Assembly (NCBI GenBank): GCA_902806575.1
Contig: CADCXD010000004.1
Location: forward strand, 1,488,001-1,552,000
Direction: 5' to 3'
Length of the DNA stretch: 64,000 nucleotides
Origin: Jackrogersella multiformis
Lineage: Eukaryota > Ascomycota > Sordariomycetes > Xylariales > Hypoxylaceae
Below, in pieces: positions 13,450-24,081 of this stretch (the first letter of the stretch is position 1; each line of letters opens with the position of its first letter). The notes below the pieces were generated by a model. The model had not been told where the DNA came from. It searched no databases and saw only the letters and a program-made list of their open reading frames with translations. The position numbers and the translations under genes were made by a program.

Positions 13450-14429
13450 ATGTCTTCGCTGCCCTGGGACTACATCGCCAAGCTGGTATGCATTGGGGAC
13501 TCGGGATGCGGCAAGTCTTCCCTCACCATCCGGCTGTGCGAGGGCCGGTTCAGCCCGCAGCACGACGTCACCATCGGCGTTGAGTTCGGGTCGAGGGTCG
13601 TGCCCGTCGGGCCGCCGTATTCCAAGCAGCACAGCGCATCCAAGGCCGACGGCGGCGGCCTCCCCGAGCCCCCGCGTGCCTCCAACGCCCCCCAGAAGCA
13701 CATGAAGCTGTCCCTCTGGGACACGGCCGGTCAAGAAACGGTGTGTGTGCCAAAACAACCCGCCCGCCCATCAAGCCCGAGGGCGCAACGCCTTCGAAGT
13801 CGAGGTCGTGCGTACTCCGAACAGCACCCCAGCTGCTGCGCCGTCGCAAGCGCCTCTCGCAGAACATCCGCACCTCCCCCCAAGCCCCCAAGCCCCTCCA
13901 GCCCCAGCGCGAGCAAGCCAGCCAACCAACTAACCCTGCTCCCCTCAAGTACAAATCCGTAACGCGGTCCTACTTCCGCGGCGCCTCGGGCGCGCTCCTC
14001 GTCTTCGACATAACGCGCAAGGCGACCTTCGAGCACGTGACGGACTGGCTGAACGACCTGCGCGCCATCGCGGACCCGGACATCGTCGTGGTGCTCGTGG
14101 GAAACAAGCTCGACCAAGCCACGCCATCCCCCTCCTCCCCTACAGACGGCGACCATAAGAACAGGCGCGAGGTGACCAGCCAGGAGGCCGAGGACTGGGC
14201 GCGCCGCAACGGCGTGCTGCAGTACGTCGAGACGTCGGCCAAGTCGGGCGAGAACGTCGAGGCCGCCTTCATGCGCGTCGCCGAGCGCATCTTCGACAAC
14301 ATAAACGCCGGCAAGTACGACCTCAACGACCGCCGCTCCGGCGTCAAGGGCCCCGGCCCCGGCCCCGCCGCCAGGATGATCACCATCCACAACGACGTGA
14401 GCAGGGGGCCTACCGGGGCCTGTTGCTAA
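13450..14429 (+). CDS. Rab-family small GTPase, Rab4/Ypt4-like
   Basis: This is a vesicle-traffic GTPase. Two exons (13450-13740, 13950-14429) give 256 residues, with a 209-nt intron right after the WDTAGQET motif. All G-motifs are present: P-loop GDSGCGKSS (16-24), the effector-side HDVTIGVEFGSR, WDTAGQE (90-96), NKLD (149-152) and ETSAK (191-195). The HDVTIGVEFG effector loop groups it with Rab2/4/14. The protein ends in Cys-Cys for double geranylgeranylation. It is about 50 residues longer than a normal Rab because of an insertion at residues 51-84, between switch I and switch II, and a second polar insertion after NKLD. I assign Rab4-like from the effector loop and the YKSVTRSYFRGASGALLVFDITR block. 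By analogy it should act in endosomal recycling. Confidence 0.88.
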
Positions 14430-15222
14430 TGCCCCGTCGACGACGGGGTCAGATCGAAATTGAGTATCATCATCATCATCGTCGTCGTCATTATTACTAT
14501 CATTATTAGCTAAGAGGCCGGGGATTGGATGGATGGATAGGTGAAGGGAGGGAGGGAGGGATGGGCGGATGACCATCATATGATATACGAAATCAAAGAA
14601 TATCGGTATCGGTATTAGGTCATGTCGAATCCTATGTATGTCGGCCACCTAAGTAAGTACGAGGTCAGGGTTGGTTGGGTGTGTCCGGGTATACTTCACT
14701 GTACATAAAAACCGTCGCACCTTTGGTGGAAGCATCGCCACACGCGCATTCGATGATACCCTACGTAATGTCTACTATTTAAACATCAGGCATCAAACAT
14801 CAAGCATTCACTTACTCGCACACTGATCTATTTCACGTATCTGACTTCTAGGTTTGAATTCGTAGCGAAAACCCCCCTTTACGATCCTGGGTAGAAAAAA
14901 AAGGAAAATCGCGTGTTTTTATTAGAAAGCGGTATAACTGACGAGTCTTCTTTTTAGTTTCCCAATATGCCTCATCCACGTTACCGCCGTGAACTCCACT
15001 CTCTTGAATACCTTTTCATGCAAAGTCCGCCTTCATATCGTTACATCAAACAACGAAGATAGAGGAGATGGAAAGATTGATCGGATGGCCGTTATAACCA
15101 GATGGACCGGGTAGTAGGTAGCAGTAAAGTCTAGTCCCTGCTCTATATGAACCACCCCCGAGGTCGGGCATCCTACCTTGCCCTCAGGCGAGCCCCCTCG
15201 CTCATTGCGCGTGGCTTAGCCC
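14430..15222. other. Convergent 3' flanks of the Rab4-like and PMT2 genes
   Basis: This 790-base stretch lies between two gene ends. It has an ATC/GTC microsatellite at about 14464-14490 and a GGAT/GGGA-rich patch at 14520-14570. No coding frame with family features is seen. Confidence 0.55.
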
Positions 15223-17825
15223 TTAGTCGGAGATACGCCAGGTATCCAACCACTTCATGTACTTGTAGTTCTGGTTGCTGCCCGTCATGCCCCAGCAGAT
15301 GGGGATGAAGAAGATATAGAGGCCGACGATGACGGAGTACAAGATCCCGTAGATGGGATATTGGATCGCCTTCTTTTGGTTCCTTAACATCCAGTCGACA
15401 AGGAAACCAAGATTCAAGATTGCGAAGTATAGGGCGGGGTAGTAATGGTGAACATAGGTAACTCGGGCCATGATGACGAACGGAAGGTAGTGGAGGAACC
15501 ATCCGAGAATGGGGTAAAGCCCGGAGTAGTGGATCTGATCGATATCGTCCTGGGACAAATCATAGAATCCTCGTCGCCATCGGAGAATGTACCAAACAGT
15601 AATCAAGCCGACGGCGCCTAGGGAAGCAGTCGAAGCGAAGTAGACAAAAGGATTGCCAAGAAGGAAGTACTTGACAATCTTGTCGTCCCAGCCGCACATG
15701 CGCAGACCAACGTTCAGAATAGGCCACTGCCACCACTGGGAAGCAAGGTCATCCTGCTTATCGGGATCGGGCACCAGAGCATTGTTAGATGTCATCATAG
15801 CAACGTTTAGATGGATGAAGTCGTGAAAGAATGGCGACTTATACTTGCCCGGGTCTGCGGGGGGGACTGTAGCTAGGTTAGCGGCCGAATATATACTATA
15901 CATGTCTGCTTAGTGCAACTTACGCTTCTCGTTAGTGTGAGCCTCGACGTTCCAGTGAGTGAAGGCATCGCGGGGATTGTTGCTCTTATCGCAGGTCACC
16001 TCGATCTGCTTGAAGCCCCATTGTGGAAGGTTGACATTGGCGGCCCGCAGATAGCATCCCATGACGGGATGTTTAAGCCTGAAAGCAGTAGTCAGAGTTC
16101 GAACCTTGCTCTTGTCGCGGGAAGCAACATCCTTGACAACCTCGATTTGCCAGTGGTCCTTATCGTCGCCAACAGTGAGATTGCCATAGCAGGAAACCTC
16201 TTTTTGGCTCTTGCTAACAGGGGCAGCAATATCGTGGCTGTGGAGGTTTCGGCCGGTCTGGGCGTGAATTAGGCGAACGAGATCGCCGTTTCCAATGAAT
16301 CGAGGCTCTTCTTCTGGGTCATAGGCGGGCTCATGGCGGGTCGGGTAGAACCACCATTCGTTGTTGGCATCCTTGTGGTGGTAGCAAGTAACCTGCTGTT
16401 GCGACGAGCCCTCCGGATAGGCTTGTGACAAGTTAGAACATAATTCCTCAGATAATATGGAATGTCATATACGTACTCTGAACGTGACTGTGTAGTAGAC
16501 CACCACCATATCCCATGTTTTTTAGAGTGACCTTGGAGCCAATGGCGACTTCTAGGGGGGAGTTCCGTCCAATTTCGCTACCTTCTAGGTTCGCCTGGAA
16601 GAGAGAGCTCATCTGCGCATCTCCCGGACCACTCTTGGTCAAGATCGCGAAGTGGAGGGCGAAGGAGAATAGGTAGACCAAGAACGGAATAATAATCAGA
16701 CCGACGATCCGAGCAGCCAAGTGGCCAGCGAGCACGGGAACGGGCATCTTAACGTTGCCAAACTTGTTCCATAAATCTTCAATGGTGTAGAGGCCAACGA
16801 GAGCGGTGACGAAGAGACCCACAAGTTTGATGCTGCAGACAAATCCTAAGCTCAGTCCTGTCATAAATAACCAGAAGAACCATTCGGGCTCGAAGCTTGT
16901 TTTTTGCTGGCGGTGAAACTTGGACCAACAAAAGACAGTGGCGACGGTGCCAAAGAGGAGCATAGAGTCCAACAAGATAAATCGGCTGATTGTCGTGTAC
17001 GAGTTTTCACACAGAACCATAAGTGTGACTAACCAGACAGCAGGTCGCTTCAAGTTCAGTTCCCTCGCGGTGTAGTAGGCTAACGGCACGCATAGTATTC
17101 CCCAGAAGGCATTGAAGGCTCGCATGAAAGTATAGTCGAGTTCTTCGGGATAGGTCTCGCCCGATTTGAATTCGAACGATCCATTGTAACCTGCTAAGAC
17201 TCCGGAGAGACCGACGAGGATTTTGCCGAGAGGAGGGTGCCTATTCCGCGTATTAGAAGTAACATTGCAACCAAGGATTCGGGGCGTACTGACACGTCGA
17301 AGAACAGTTCACGCTTGATATAATGCGATCCGAATTTACCGAAGCTATCGAGGGGGTATAGGGGTCAGCGTATGGGCAAAGGAACGATTGGAGGGCTAGA
17401 CGAACTGAGCTTCCTATATTATTGTTAGCAAGAGCACCGGGTCGAGGTAAATATTATGGTACTAGGTAGACTTACATCCCAAGTAACAATTGGGCTAAGG
17501 CCAATTTTCCACAAACGTGTGAAGACGGCAAAGGCTGTGAAAATCAGGGGCGCAATTATAAACTCCCACTGGTCAAGGATATCTAATACGGAGGATTCCT
17601 ACGTAGTTTCAAGTAAGCTGGCGGTCCTGATGAAAGCTATCTAGGTAGCTAGCAATACGCATGGTGCATCTTATCTACCTTCTTCTTTCCATGGACCTTC
17701 TTCTCGTCGAGCTCGGGCTGTTGCGCCAGAGCTCCAGGGGCGGTGGAACCAGGTACATTACGTCGCCGAGCAGCATCGCCGGCCGGATCTACGCCTGATG
17801 CCGCTACGGCCTTCTTGTCGGCCAT
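15223..17825 (-). CDS. PMT2: Protein O-mannosyltransferase, PMT2 subfamily
   Basis: This is an ER-membrane GT39 enzyme that moves mannose from dolichyl-phosphate-mannose to Ser/Thr of secretory proteins. Seven exons on the minus strand (17825-17679, 17598-17476, 17413-17406, 17344-17294, 17240-16477, 16421-15924, 15866-15223) give 744 residues, a normal length. The N-terminal PMT domain carries the catalytic-loop motif WDEAHFGKFG and then FDVHPPLGK. Exon 3 is only 8 nt and encodes the EAH part of that motif. MIR repeats follow (GGGLLHSHVQTYPEG, TCYHHKDANNEWW), then a C-terminal multi-helix domain starting near FFHDFIHLNVAMMTSNNALVPD. The LPPADPGKYKSPFF block is typical of PMT2. The end of exon 1 is the least certain point: I chose a GTAGAT donor after a Lys-Lys-Lys run because the next possible donor breaks the phase. 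Confidence 0.92.
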
Positions 17826-18254
17826 GGCTGTAGAATATCTCTCGGCCCTGCTCTCCCAAGGGCGAAAGGTTGAAATAGGAGACAGGACAGGAGACAGGAG
17901 GAAAAAAAGGCAGAACGAGTGTGAAGGGATTGAACAAACAAGGCTCACGGAGAAACAATGTCAAGAAAAGGAGGGTCCCGAAGAGAATAGATTAGATTGG
18001 TTAAAGATGGTAAAAGTAGAGCATCTCTCCCACAAAGAAAAAAGGGCAAAATAAGAATCTTGCCTTGCCTAGAAGGATCCTCGAAGAAAGGGTAGAAAAG
18101 TTGGTGGTGGAAGAGGTAGGTAGAGGTTAGGGTAGGTACAGGTAGGTAAGAAAAAGGGAGGTTCCAAGGTTGCGTGGCGTGTACCATTACGATAATAGGT
18201 AGCAGGTACGAAGTAGTAGGTAGCACAGCACATTACATTACATCCATTACAGAA

Positions 18255-18289
18255 TACGGGTTACGGGTTACGGGTTACGGGCTACGGCT
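18255..18289 (+). repeat. Five tandem 7-bp units TACGGGT
   Basis: Units start at 18255, 18262, 18269, 18276 and 18283; the last two differ by one base or more from the first three. The phase TTACGGG resembles a telomeric word, but it is not the TTAGGG expected for filamentous ascomycetes, and the array is very short. Confidence 0.85.
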
Positions 18290-18441
18290 TACCCTAGCCT
18301 GTGCTCCGGCTTCAGTTGGCACTTCCAACTCACATTTTTTTATTTTTCCTCGCCTAACCTTAGCTCCTAGGTAGGTCCTAGGCAGCTAGGTAGGCCCTTC
18401 AGCTGAATGAATTCTAACAGGTGAGGGACAGCCTACGCTAA

Positions 18442-18480
18442 AATGTCCCCCTACAATGTCCCCTTACAATGTCCCCCCTA
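18442..18480 (+). repeat. Three tandem copies of a 13-bp AATGTCCCC unit
   Basis: AATGTCCCC recurs at 18442, 18455 and 18468, separated by a pyrimidine and TAC. The exact 13-bp period makes this a small tandem repeat upstream of PMT2. No function is evident. Confidence 0.8.
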
Positions 18481-19402
18481 AACCCCTGCACAGCTAGCTT
18501 TATTTAGCACCTAATCCTGCGTCAATGTGTCTTTTAAGGGACACCTTGCTCGTTTATCTGACACACGCGTACAATGTACCTCGTACCTTCTAGCTTCTAG
18601 AGCATACCCACTAGAGAATATCCACCTTTTCGGTCCCACCGCCGTCCGTACCTCCGCCATTGGCTCCGATCAACGTTACGGATTGTAGAAGGTAGGCATA
18701 GGAGGTCAGTTTTAATATTTATAGGAAACTTTTAAACCTCCAGGGCTTCCACTGATAGAATTGACTACGGTTCATCATTGAATCGAATGTTAGCCACCAT
18801 TGGAACCAACATCGTATTTAATATATTCGATTCAAACGAATATTTATCATCTTCATCTGCCTTCGTATTGTTGTTTAATTATCCAACTACGTACATACAT
18901 ACTGCCATAAATATATGTAGCTTGTTACATAGACACGTAGCTCAGCTTAAGGATCGAGTCTTAAGAACCGGTGTGAATAAGGGTGTGGTGTGGATAAGGG
19001 ACTCGCCAGTAGCCCTGCAGCTGCTGACATCCCGCATATTGACATTAATCTGAATTGGCCTCCTCGAGTATCTAATGCTCCCAATCTCTGCTCCCAGTAC
19101 CGATAGATGACATACCCTTGCTGATGACCGCGAGCTCGTCCAGGGTCACGCCGGATACGCGAAAGGAAACGCTCGTCCGTCACCATGTATTATGAAACTC
19201 ATTTCTCCATTTCTCTTTCGATCTTTGTCACTCGTCGTAGAGGTCCTCGCTTGAGTCGCCGAATGAGACCTTATGCAAAACACTGTACAGTAATGTTGAA
19301 AACGCGGGCCGCCGTGGCCGTTAGAGATCCCGCCGCGCCGTCTATATGAATTAGAGTCTAATAGTCTCCAGTAACCAATTTAATGCCGTATGTTTCGTGA
19401 AT

Positions 19403-21731
19403 TTAGTCATCTCGCTGGTCCAACGGCGCATATCTGGCTCCGCCGGCCGGGCTACTGCTCGACCCTCGGTTCTGCCCAACCATTCTCGTCAGCCACTCGC
19501 CTACTCGCCCTCGTGAATTCTGGCTTTCGGATCGTAGCTGCGGCTTTCCATCTATGACGCTAAGGATAGGGGGGTCGATATCCATCGGAGGAATATTGGC
19601 ATCTGAGCCGAGAGGTCGTCCCCGGAGATCGAGGGACGGGACGGGTGATCCCGCTCTGACTAAAGAGCCAGTTTCCGACCTCATCCCGGGAGTTCCTACG
19701 GCAGTACTAGCATCTCCGAAGAGCGAGTCCATGTCTTCTAATCGTACACCGCAAGTCTCGGGGTAGATGAAATATACTATTTGATGTTAGCGGCATTGTC
19801 ATTAAGACGGAAGCGGTCATATACTTACCAACAACGAAACTGACTACACAGAAGAACGCATGTACCAAATACAGTCGCCATTTGATCCACTCCTGGAGAA
19901 TGGGAGTCATCTCACCCACAAGCCAGTTGAATGCCCAGTTGGAAGCGGTTGACAAACTCGCTCCCTTGGAACGGATGCTCAGCGGCAGGATCTCGGGTGG
20001 GTAAAGCCACGGAATGGGTCCCCATGAATAACCGAATGCTGCGTTGTAGATCATGACAAAGACGACTACCATTGTTGGTGTAGATTTGACATCCAAGTAG
20101 ATAAAGTACGATACCATGGATAGGGAGATTGCCATAGCGATGGCACCGGTTAAGAGAATGATTCGGCGGCCCCATCGGTCAACAACATACCACGGCGGGA
20201 TAGTTGAAAGCAAGTATGTTATGCCATTGATACCGGTCATCTTAACAGCATCGTGGCCGATCCAGCCGGCAGACTCGAAAACATAGGGAGCGTAGTACGA
20301 AATGACGTTGATTCCGTTGAGCTGGGCTAGCGCTTGCGCAGACATAGCAATGAAGACTCGAGTCTTGTAGCGTCGGAACATCTCCGAGTACGTCCGCTCG
20401 CCCTCCATGCGTTGGAGCAAGACATTCATCTTGATTTCGCGATATTCTTCCCTGGCTTTTGCGTTGTGGATGTCACCGCCACCATACAGGTTTGCAATGA
20501 CGATAATACCTTCTTCGTCGTGGTCGTTGTCTAGTAGCCATCTACGTGGGGTGTCAATAGAGGCAACTTATTAGATTAATAATGGATCATTACCTTGGAG
20601 ATTCAACGATGACTAGACTGCCGAAACCTAAGAGGGCTCCCATGACACATTGCATTAGCAGAGGAATACGCCATGACATGTCGCTCTCAATATAGCCACA
20701 GAAGTAATCGACCCAGACGGACGTCGTGTAACCGATGATGTTACCCGAGAACTCGATACAAGCCAATTTACCTCTATTGTGAGGAGGGGAAATCTCAGAC
20801 TGGTAGACGGGGACGATGGTTGACAGGGAACCAACACCGAGACCGGCGATAATTCTACCTAGCATCATCATGGGCATATTGGCAGCGAAGGTCTGCAATG
20901 CTCCACCGAAGAAGAAGATGATTGAACCATATAGAATCGTCCTCCGTCGACCGATGATATCACCAATCTTCCCTACAGCTAGAGACGATACTAAGGCACC
21001 AATCTCGAGAATGGCAACCATGGTACCGATTTCTGCCTTCGAGGGGTTCTTGAAGTAATCTCTGAAGTACGGGCCCCTGAGATACGGTTAGAAGATAAGA
21101 CGAATAGTTCGGTTGAACCATATTTATATCGTCGAGCTCTTACGTGATGATACCCGACATGACACCCTGATCATATCCGAACAGGAAAACCCCTAACGAT
21201 ACGAAGATACTCGTAAAGTAGCTATAGCATGGTCAGCACATCATACCCCCTTCCGAGCTGTCTGGGAAAGCAAGTTACGGACATTAGGGCCTTGCCCGTG
21301 AAGCCGTGGACCCCGGCACCAGGCATGATGGAGGCTATGATACGTTCCGCTCTAGATATATGGCGTGGAGGGACGTCGGGGACTTCGATAGCTTCCTTAT
21401 CGATGGTCCTAGAGATGGACCTAGAAGAACGATAGTTGCTATGCTCGGAAACGGATCTCCTAAACTGGACGCGTTTATTATGTTTAGGATGACGTTTGAG
21501 GACGCCGGAGAAGAGGTCGTCGTTTACGGAGGTATCGGCGATCGTCTTCCGCAAGGGATCCTCCTCATCTGCCAACTGCTCTGCGAGGTCACCGGTATCA
21601 GTCCAGGAGTCGGAGTCGGCAGAGTCAGAGGAGTGTCTCTCGTGGGATGGCTGGTCCCGGTGGCCGGCCAGCAATGACGTCGATTGGGCGCCGTGGTCGG
21701 ATCGAATTGTTAGGGTTCGAAGGGGAATGTT
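19403..21731 (-). CDS. MFS sugar transporter; 5' end and start codon unresolved
   Basis: This is a sugar-porter family transporter of the plasma membrane. The exons are: first exon to 21283 (upstream limit unknown), 21221-21144, 21076-20594, 20541-19829 and 19776-19403. The first three splice sites restore YFTSIFVSLGVFLFGYDQG, the GRxxGRRR-type loop (GDIIGRRRTILYG) and PVYQSEISPP. The fourth restores YFIYPETCGVRLEDMD, the usual PETxG-type ending of helix 12. The substrate-side QLNGINVISYYAP is also present, so glucose or another monosaccharide is likely. A long disordered N-tail (SDHGAQSTSLLAGH, then acidic DEEDPLR) and a 100-residue C-tail flank the core. No in-frame ATG exists between the upstream stop and the core, so 21731 is only where family-like sequence begins. 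The first intron uses an unusual GTCCGT donor. Confidence 0.85.
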
Positions 21732-21877
21732 GGAGGGGAGACGGTTTGATTTTGGTGAAGGAATTTTGGAGGTATTGGGGCTGTGAGGCAGCAGCACCCT
21801 CCCGCGATGATGATGATGATGATGGTGATAATGTTGATTGGAATTGAGTTGGGGAATGTGGAAATGGGTGGAGTGAG

Positions 21878-21883
21878 TATATA
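21878..21883 (-). promoter_or_regulatory. Candidate TATA box for the sugar transporter
   Basis: TATATA lies about 150 bases upstream of where the transporter's family-like coding sequence begins, in a C-rich minus-strand context. If it positions the transcript start, the mRNA leader would contain no ATG before the coding region, which sharpens the start-codon problem. Assignment is by position and word only. Confidence 0.3.
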
Positions 21884-22135
21884 GGACAGGGCCCCAAGAT
21901 TCAGTGTCATCCGGGCCTGGCGAGTGACGAAAGGCGTCGAAAACTAGTTGTCGACCACCGACCACAACGCACGTAGGTGGATCACCAAGTACCAAGCATA
22001 AGACACATGCACGCAGCACAACTGGTCGAAGCCTGCACCAAACAGGTACCACGCACTGTAGGTACAACCTTAGAACCGACTAAACGAATAGATAATCGGC
22101 AATAAAACGGCAACAATGAATTGATAGGTTTTTTT

Positions 22136-22160
22136 GTCTTGTCTTGTCTTGTCTTGTCTT
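22136..22160 (+). repeat. GTCTT pentanucleotide repeat, five copies
   Basis: Five perfect tandem GTCTT units follow a short T run. It is a simple microsatellite in the transporter's upstream spacer. Confidence 0.9.
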
Positions 22161-24057
22161 AGGTATGTAGAAATCTGCAATTCGAGTGTATAGGTGATGA
22201 AGTGATAAAATAACTATCTTAAATTGATGATCGGAATAAGAATGAATGAGTTGTGAATGAGCGAGGCAAGATTTACAAAAAGACAGGAAAAAAAGAAATA
22301 ATAATTATGGCTCTGCAGGACAGATCGATTAGAATCCTATCTGCAATCCCCTATTTTTCGAAGTTCAGGGAGTTGGGAGAATGATTGCTGATTGCCGATC
22401 TGCCACTGATCTTAATGCTACCAGGTAGGTGTAGGTAGCCACCTGGGCAAGATGTACTCCGTGAACTTAGATACTGTGCAATAGCCTTCAGTCGCTGTCT
22501 TTTCTGCGGTTACCGCGACCTTAGGTAACCTTCCAGCTTCCTTAGCCTTAGGAGTTTCAAGGTACCCAGGTAGTTGCAGTTATGGGTGTGGGGTAATTAA
22601 AATCCCCCACAAGGTCTCACAAGAGTCGCTCTTAAACTCTTGATAATACCTAGGTAATTACCTACATGTACCAGGTGTCTAGGTTAATAGAGGTAGGTAC
22701 ATACCTAGATATGGTATGTACATATGTATGAATGGGATTAAAGTAACCATTAGATGGGATTGAATGTACTTGACGTGTATCGTGCCGTATTCCATCTAGG
22801 CATTACCTAGGTAGTCACCTACCTGGTACACAGGTATACGATATGATGTACTTCACTGTATCCGTCCCATCCAAACGACCGTGCTCCAAGGTTGTATATC
22901 TAGGCACACAGCACCAAGGAGGTAGGTAAGCTGCCTATAGCTGAGCACCACGTACGACCCGTACACCCATTATCTCCGTCTCGTTCTTCGACGGCTATAC
23001 TCACATCTGTGTCACTTTACAATATAATAGTCCGCGGACAGACTGACAGATATGCCTACCTATATGTACCTAGGTAGGTACTAGGTAGTGAGTGTCAAGC
23101 TCGATTCTCCGATTCTCTGAAGGGGGGAACCCTTTCTATTTGGAAAACAAGTCAACGCAAATCAATCCCCTTTTTAGAACTCGCATACGATACACTACAA
23201 CACATGTCAAATCCTCTACTTAACTTGGCGAATGAATTGAGGCGAACCCAAGAACACCAGTCGGGTCAGGTGTTGACTTGATGCATGTTCAGCCGTCTAC
23301 TATGTATCTACCTAGGTAGGCAGCTAGGTACGTATGGCGGCTCCGGTAATGCGGACTATGCAGAGAGTATGCAGACAGACCCACGATGGCATCATAGCAT
23401 CAACGTTTGGACCAAGGCGGTCAGCACGGATGTCACTCGAGGATGCAACACCCCAGGAATTACTCCTCATCAGAATGAACCCTTTCCCAGCTCTACCAAA
23501 GCTCTACCAATGTCTCAGTGTTGTTACTGGGAATGTTTGGGGAAGCTTGGTCACGAGAACAAGCATCAAATCCTATATATCGCTCGGCTGATTGACCAAC
23601 CCCCTCCTTGCGGCCTCGAGACTCCTTGCGAACACACGCACGTGAAAACAAGATAAGTATACCAACCTATAACGCTACTCAACTGCTCAACTCGTCGAGA
23701 CTACCTACTTACTCGACCTAGCCATGCTGCCATGATGCCTAGATCGTCATCTTCAGGCCCGTTATAGCAGACGCTAAGCTATCTAACACTTAGGCGGTTT
23801 ACTTAGAAAAGATATTCCTCATAAATAACTTGGAACGCTAAAATCGATAATATCAAGCAGCGCATCTTTTAACATAGTGTAGTAACCCTGTGTTAAGCGT
23901 TGCGCAAGATATGGATGGGACGGTTTTTGACTGGACTGACTGGACAAACTACGTCACTCATCCCACAGCCCTATCTAGCTAGTAGATGTTTCCAAGGTTC
24001 CAGGAGGTGGTTGAAGCTTTTGCGGGAATATCTATAATACCCCATGCTTTATAGCAT

Positions 24058-24081
24058 GTCACGGTCACGGTCACGGTCACG
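24058..24081 (+). repeat. GTCACG hexanucleotide repeat, four copies
   Basis: Four perfect units of GTCACG lie in tandem in the middle of the large spacer. The words overlap TCACG and CACGGTC, which some transcription factors read, but no gene start is near. Confidence 0.85.

Larger units (their letters stand above)
17826..19402. other. PMT2 promoter region and spacer, with short tandem repeats
   Basis: This 1.6-kb stretch contains the PMT2 upstream region (C/T-rich on the minus strand) and the 3' flank of the sugar transporter. It carries two small tandem repeats that are listed separately. Open frames here are short and without motifs. Confidence 0.55.

Noticed and set aside
13731..14648. 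305-codon minus-strand open frame opposite the Rab4-like gene
   Set aside because: It is low-complexity and antisense to an intact GTPase with all G-motifs. It crosses the intron and the 3' microsatellite, which makes the Asp run.
18255..18289. Telomere or internal telomeric array
   Set aside because: The unit is 7 bp (TACGGGT), not TTAGGG, with only five copies, and it lies mid-window between normal genes. It is kept only as a small tandem repeat.
23285..23656. 123-codon open frame in the 4.9-kb spacer
   Set aside because: It has no recognisable motif, begins inside TAGGTAGG-rich sequence, and has no supporting splice or neighbour context.
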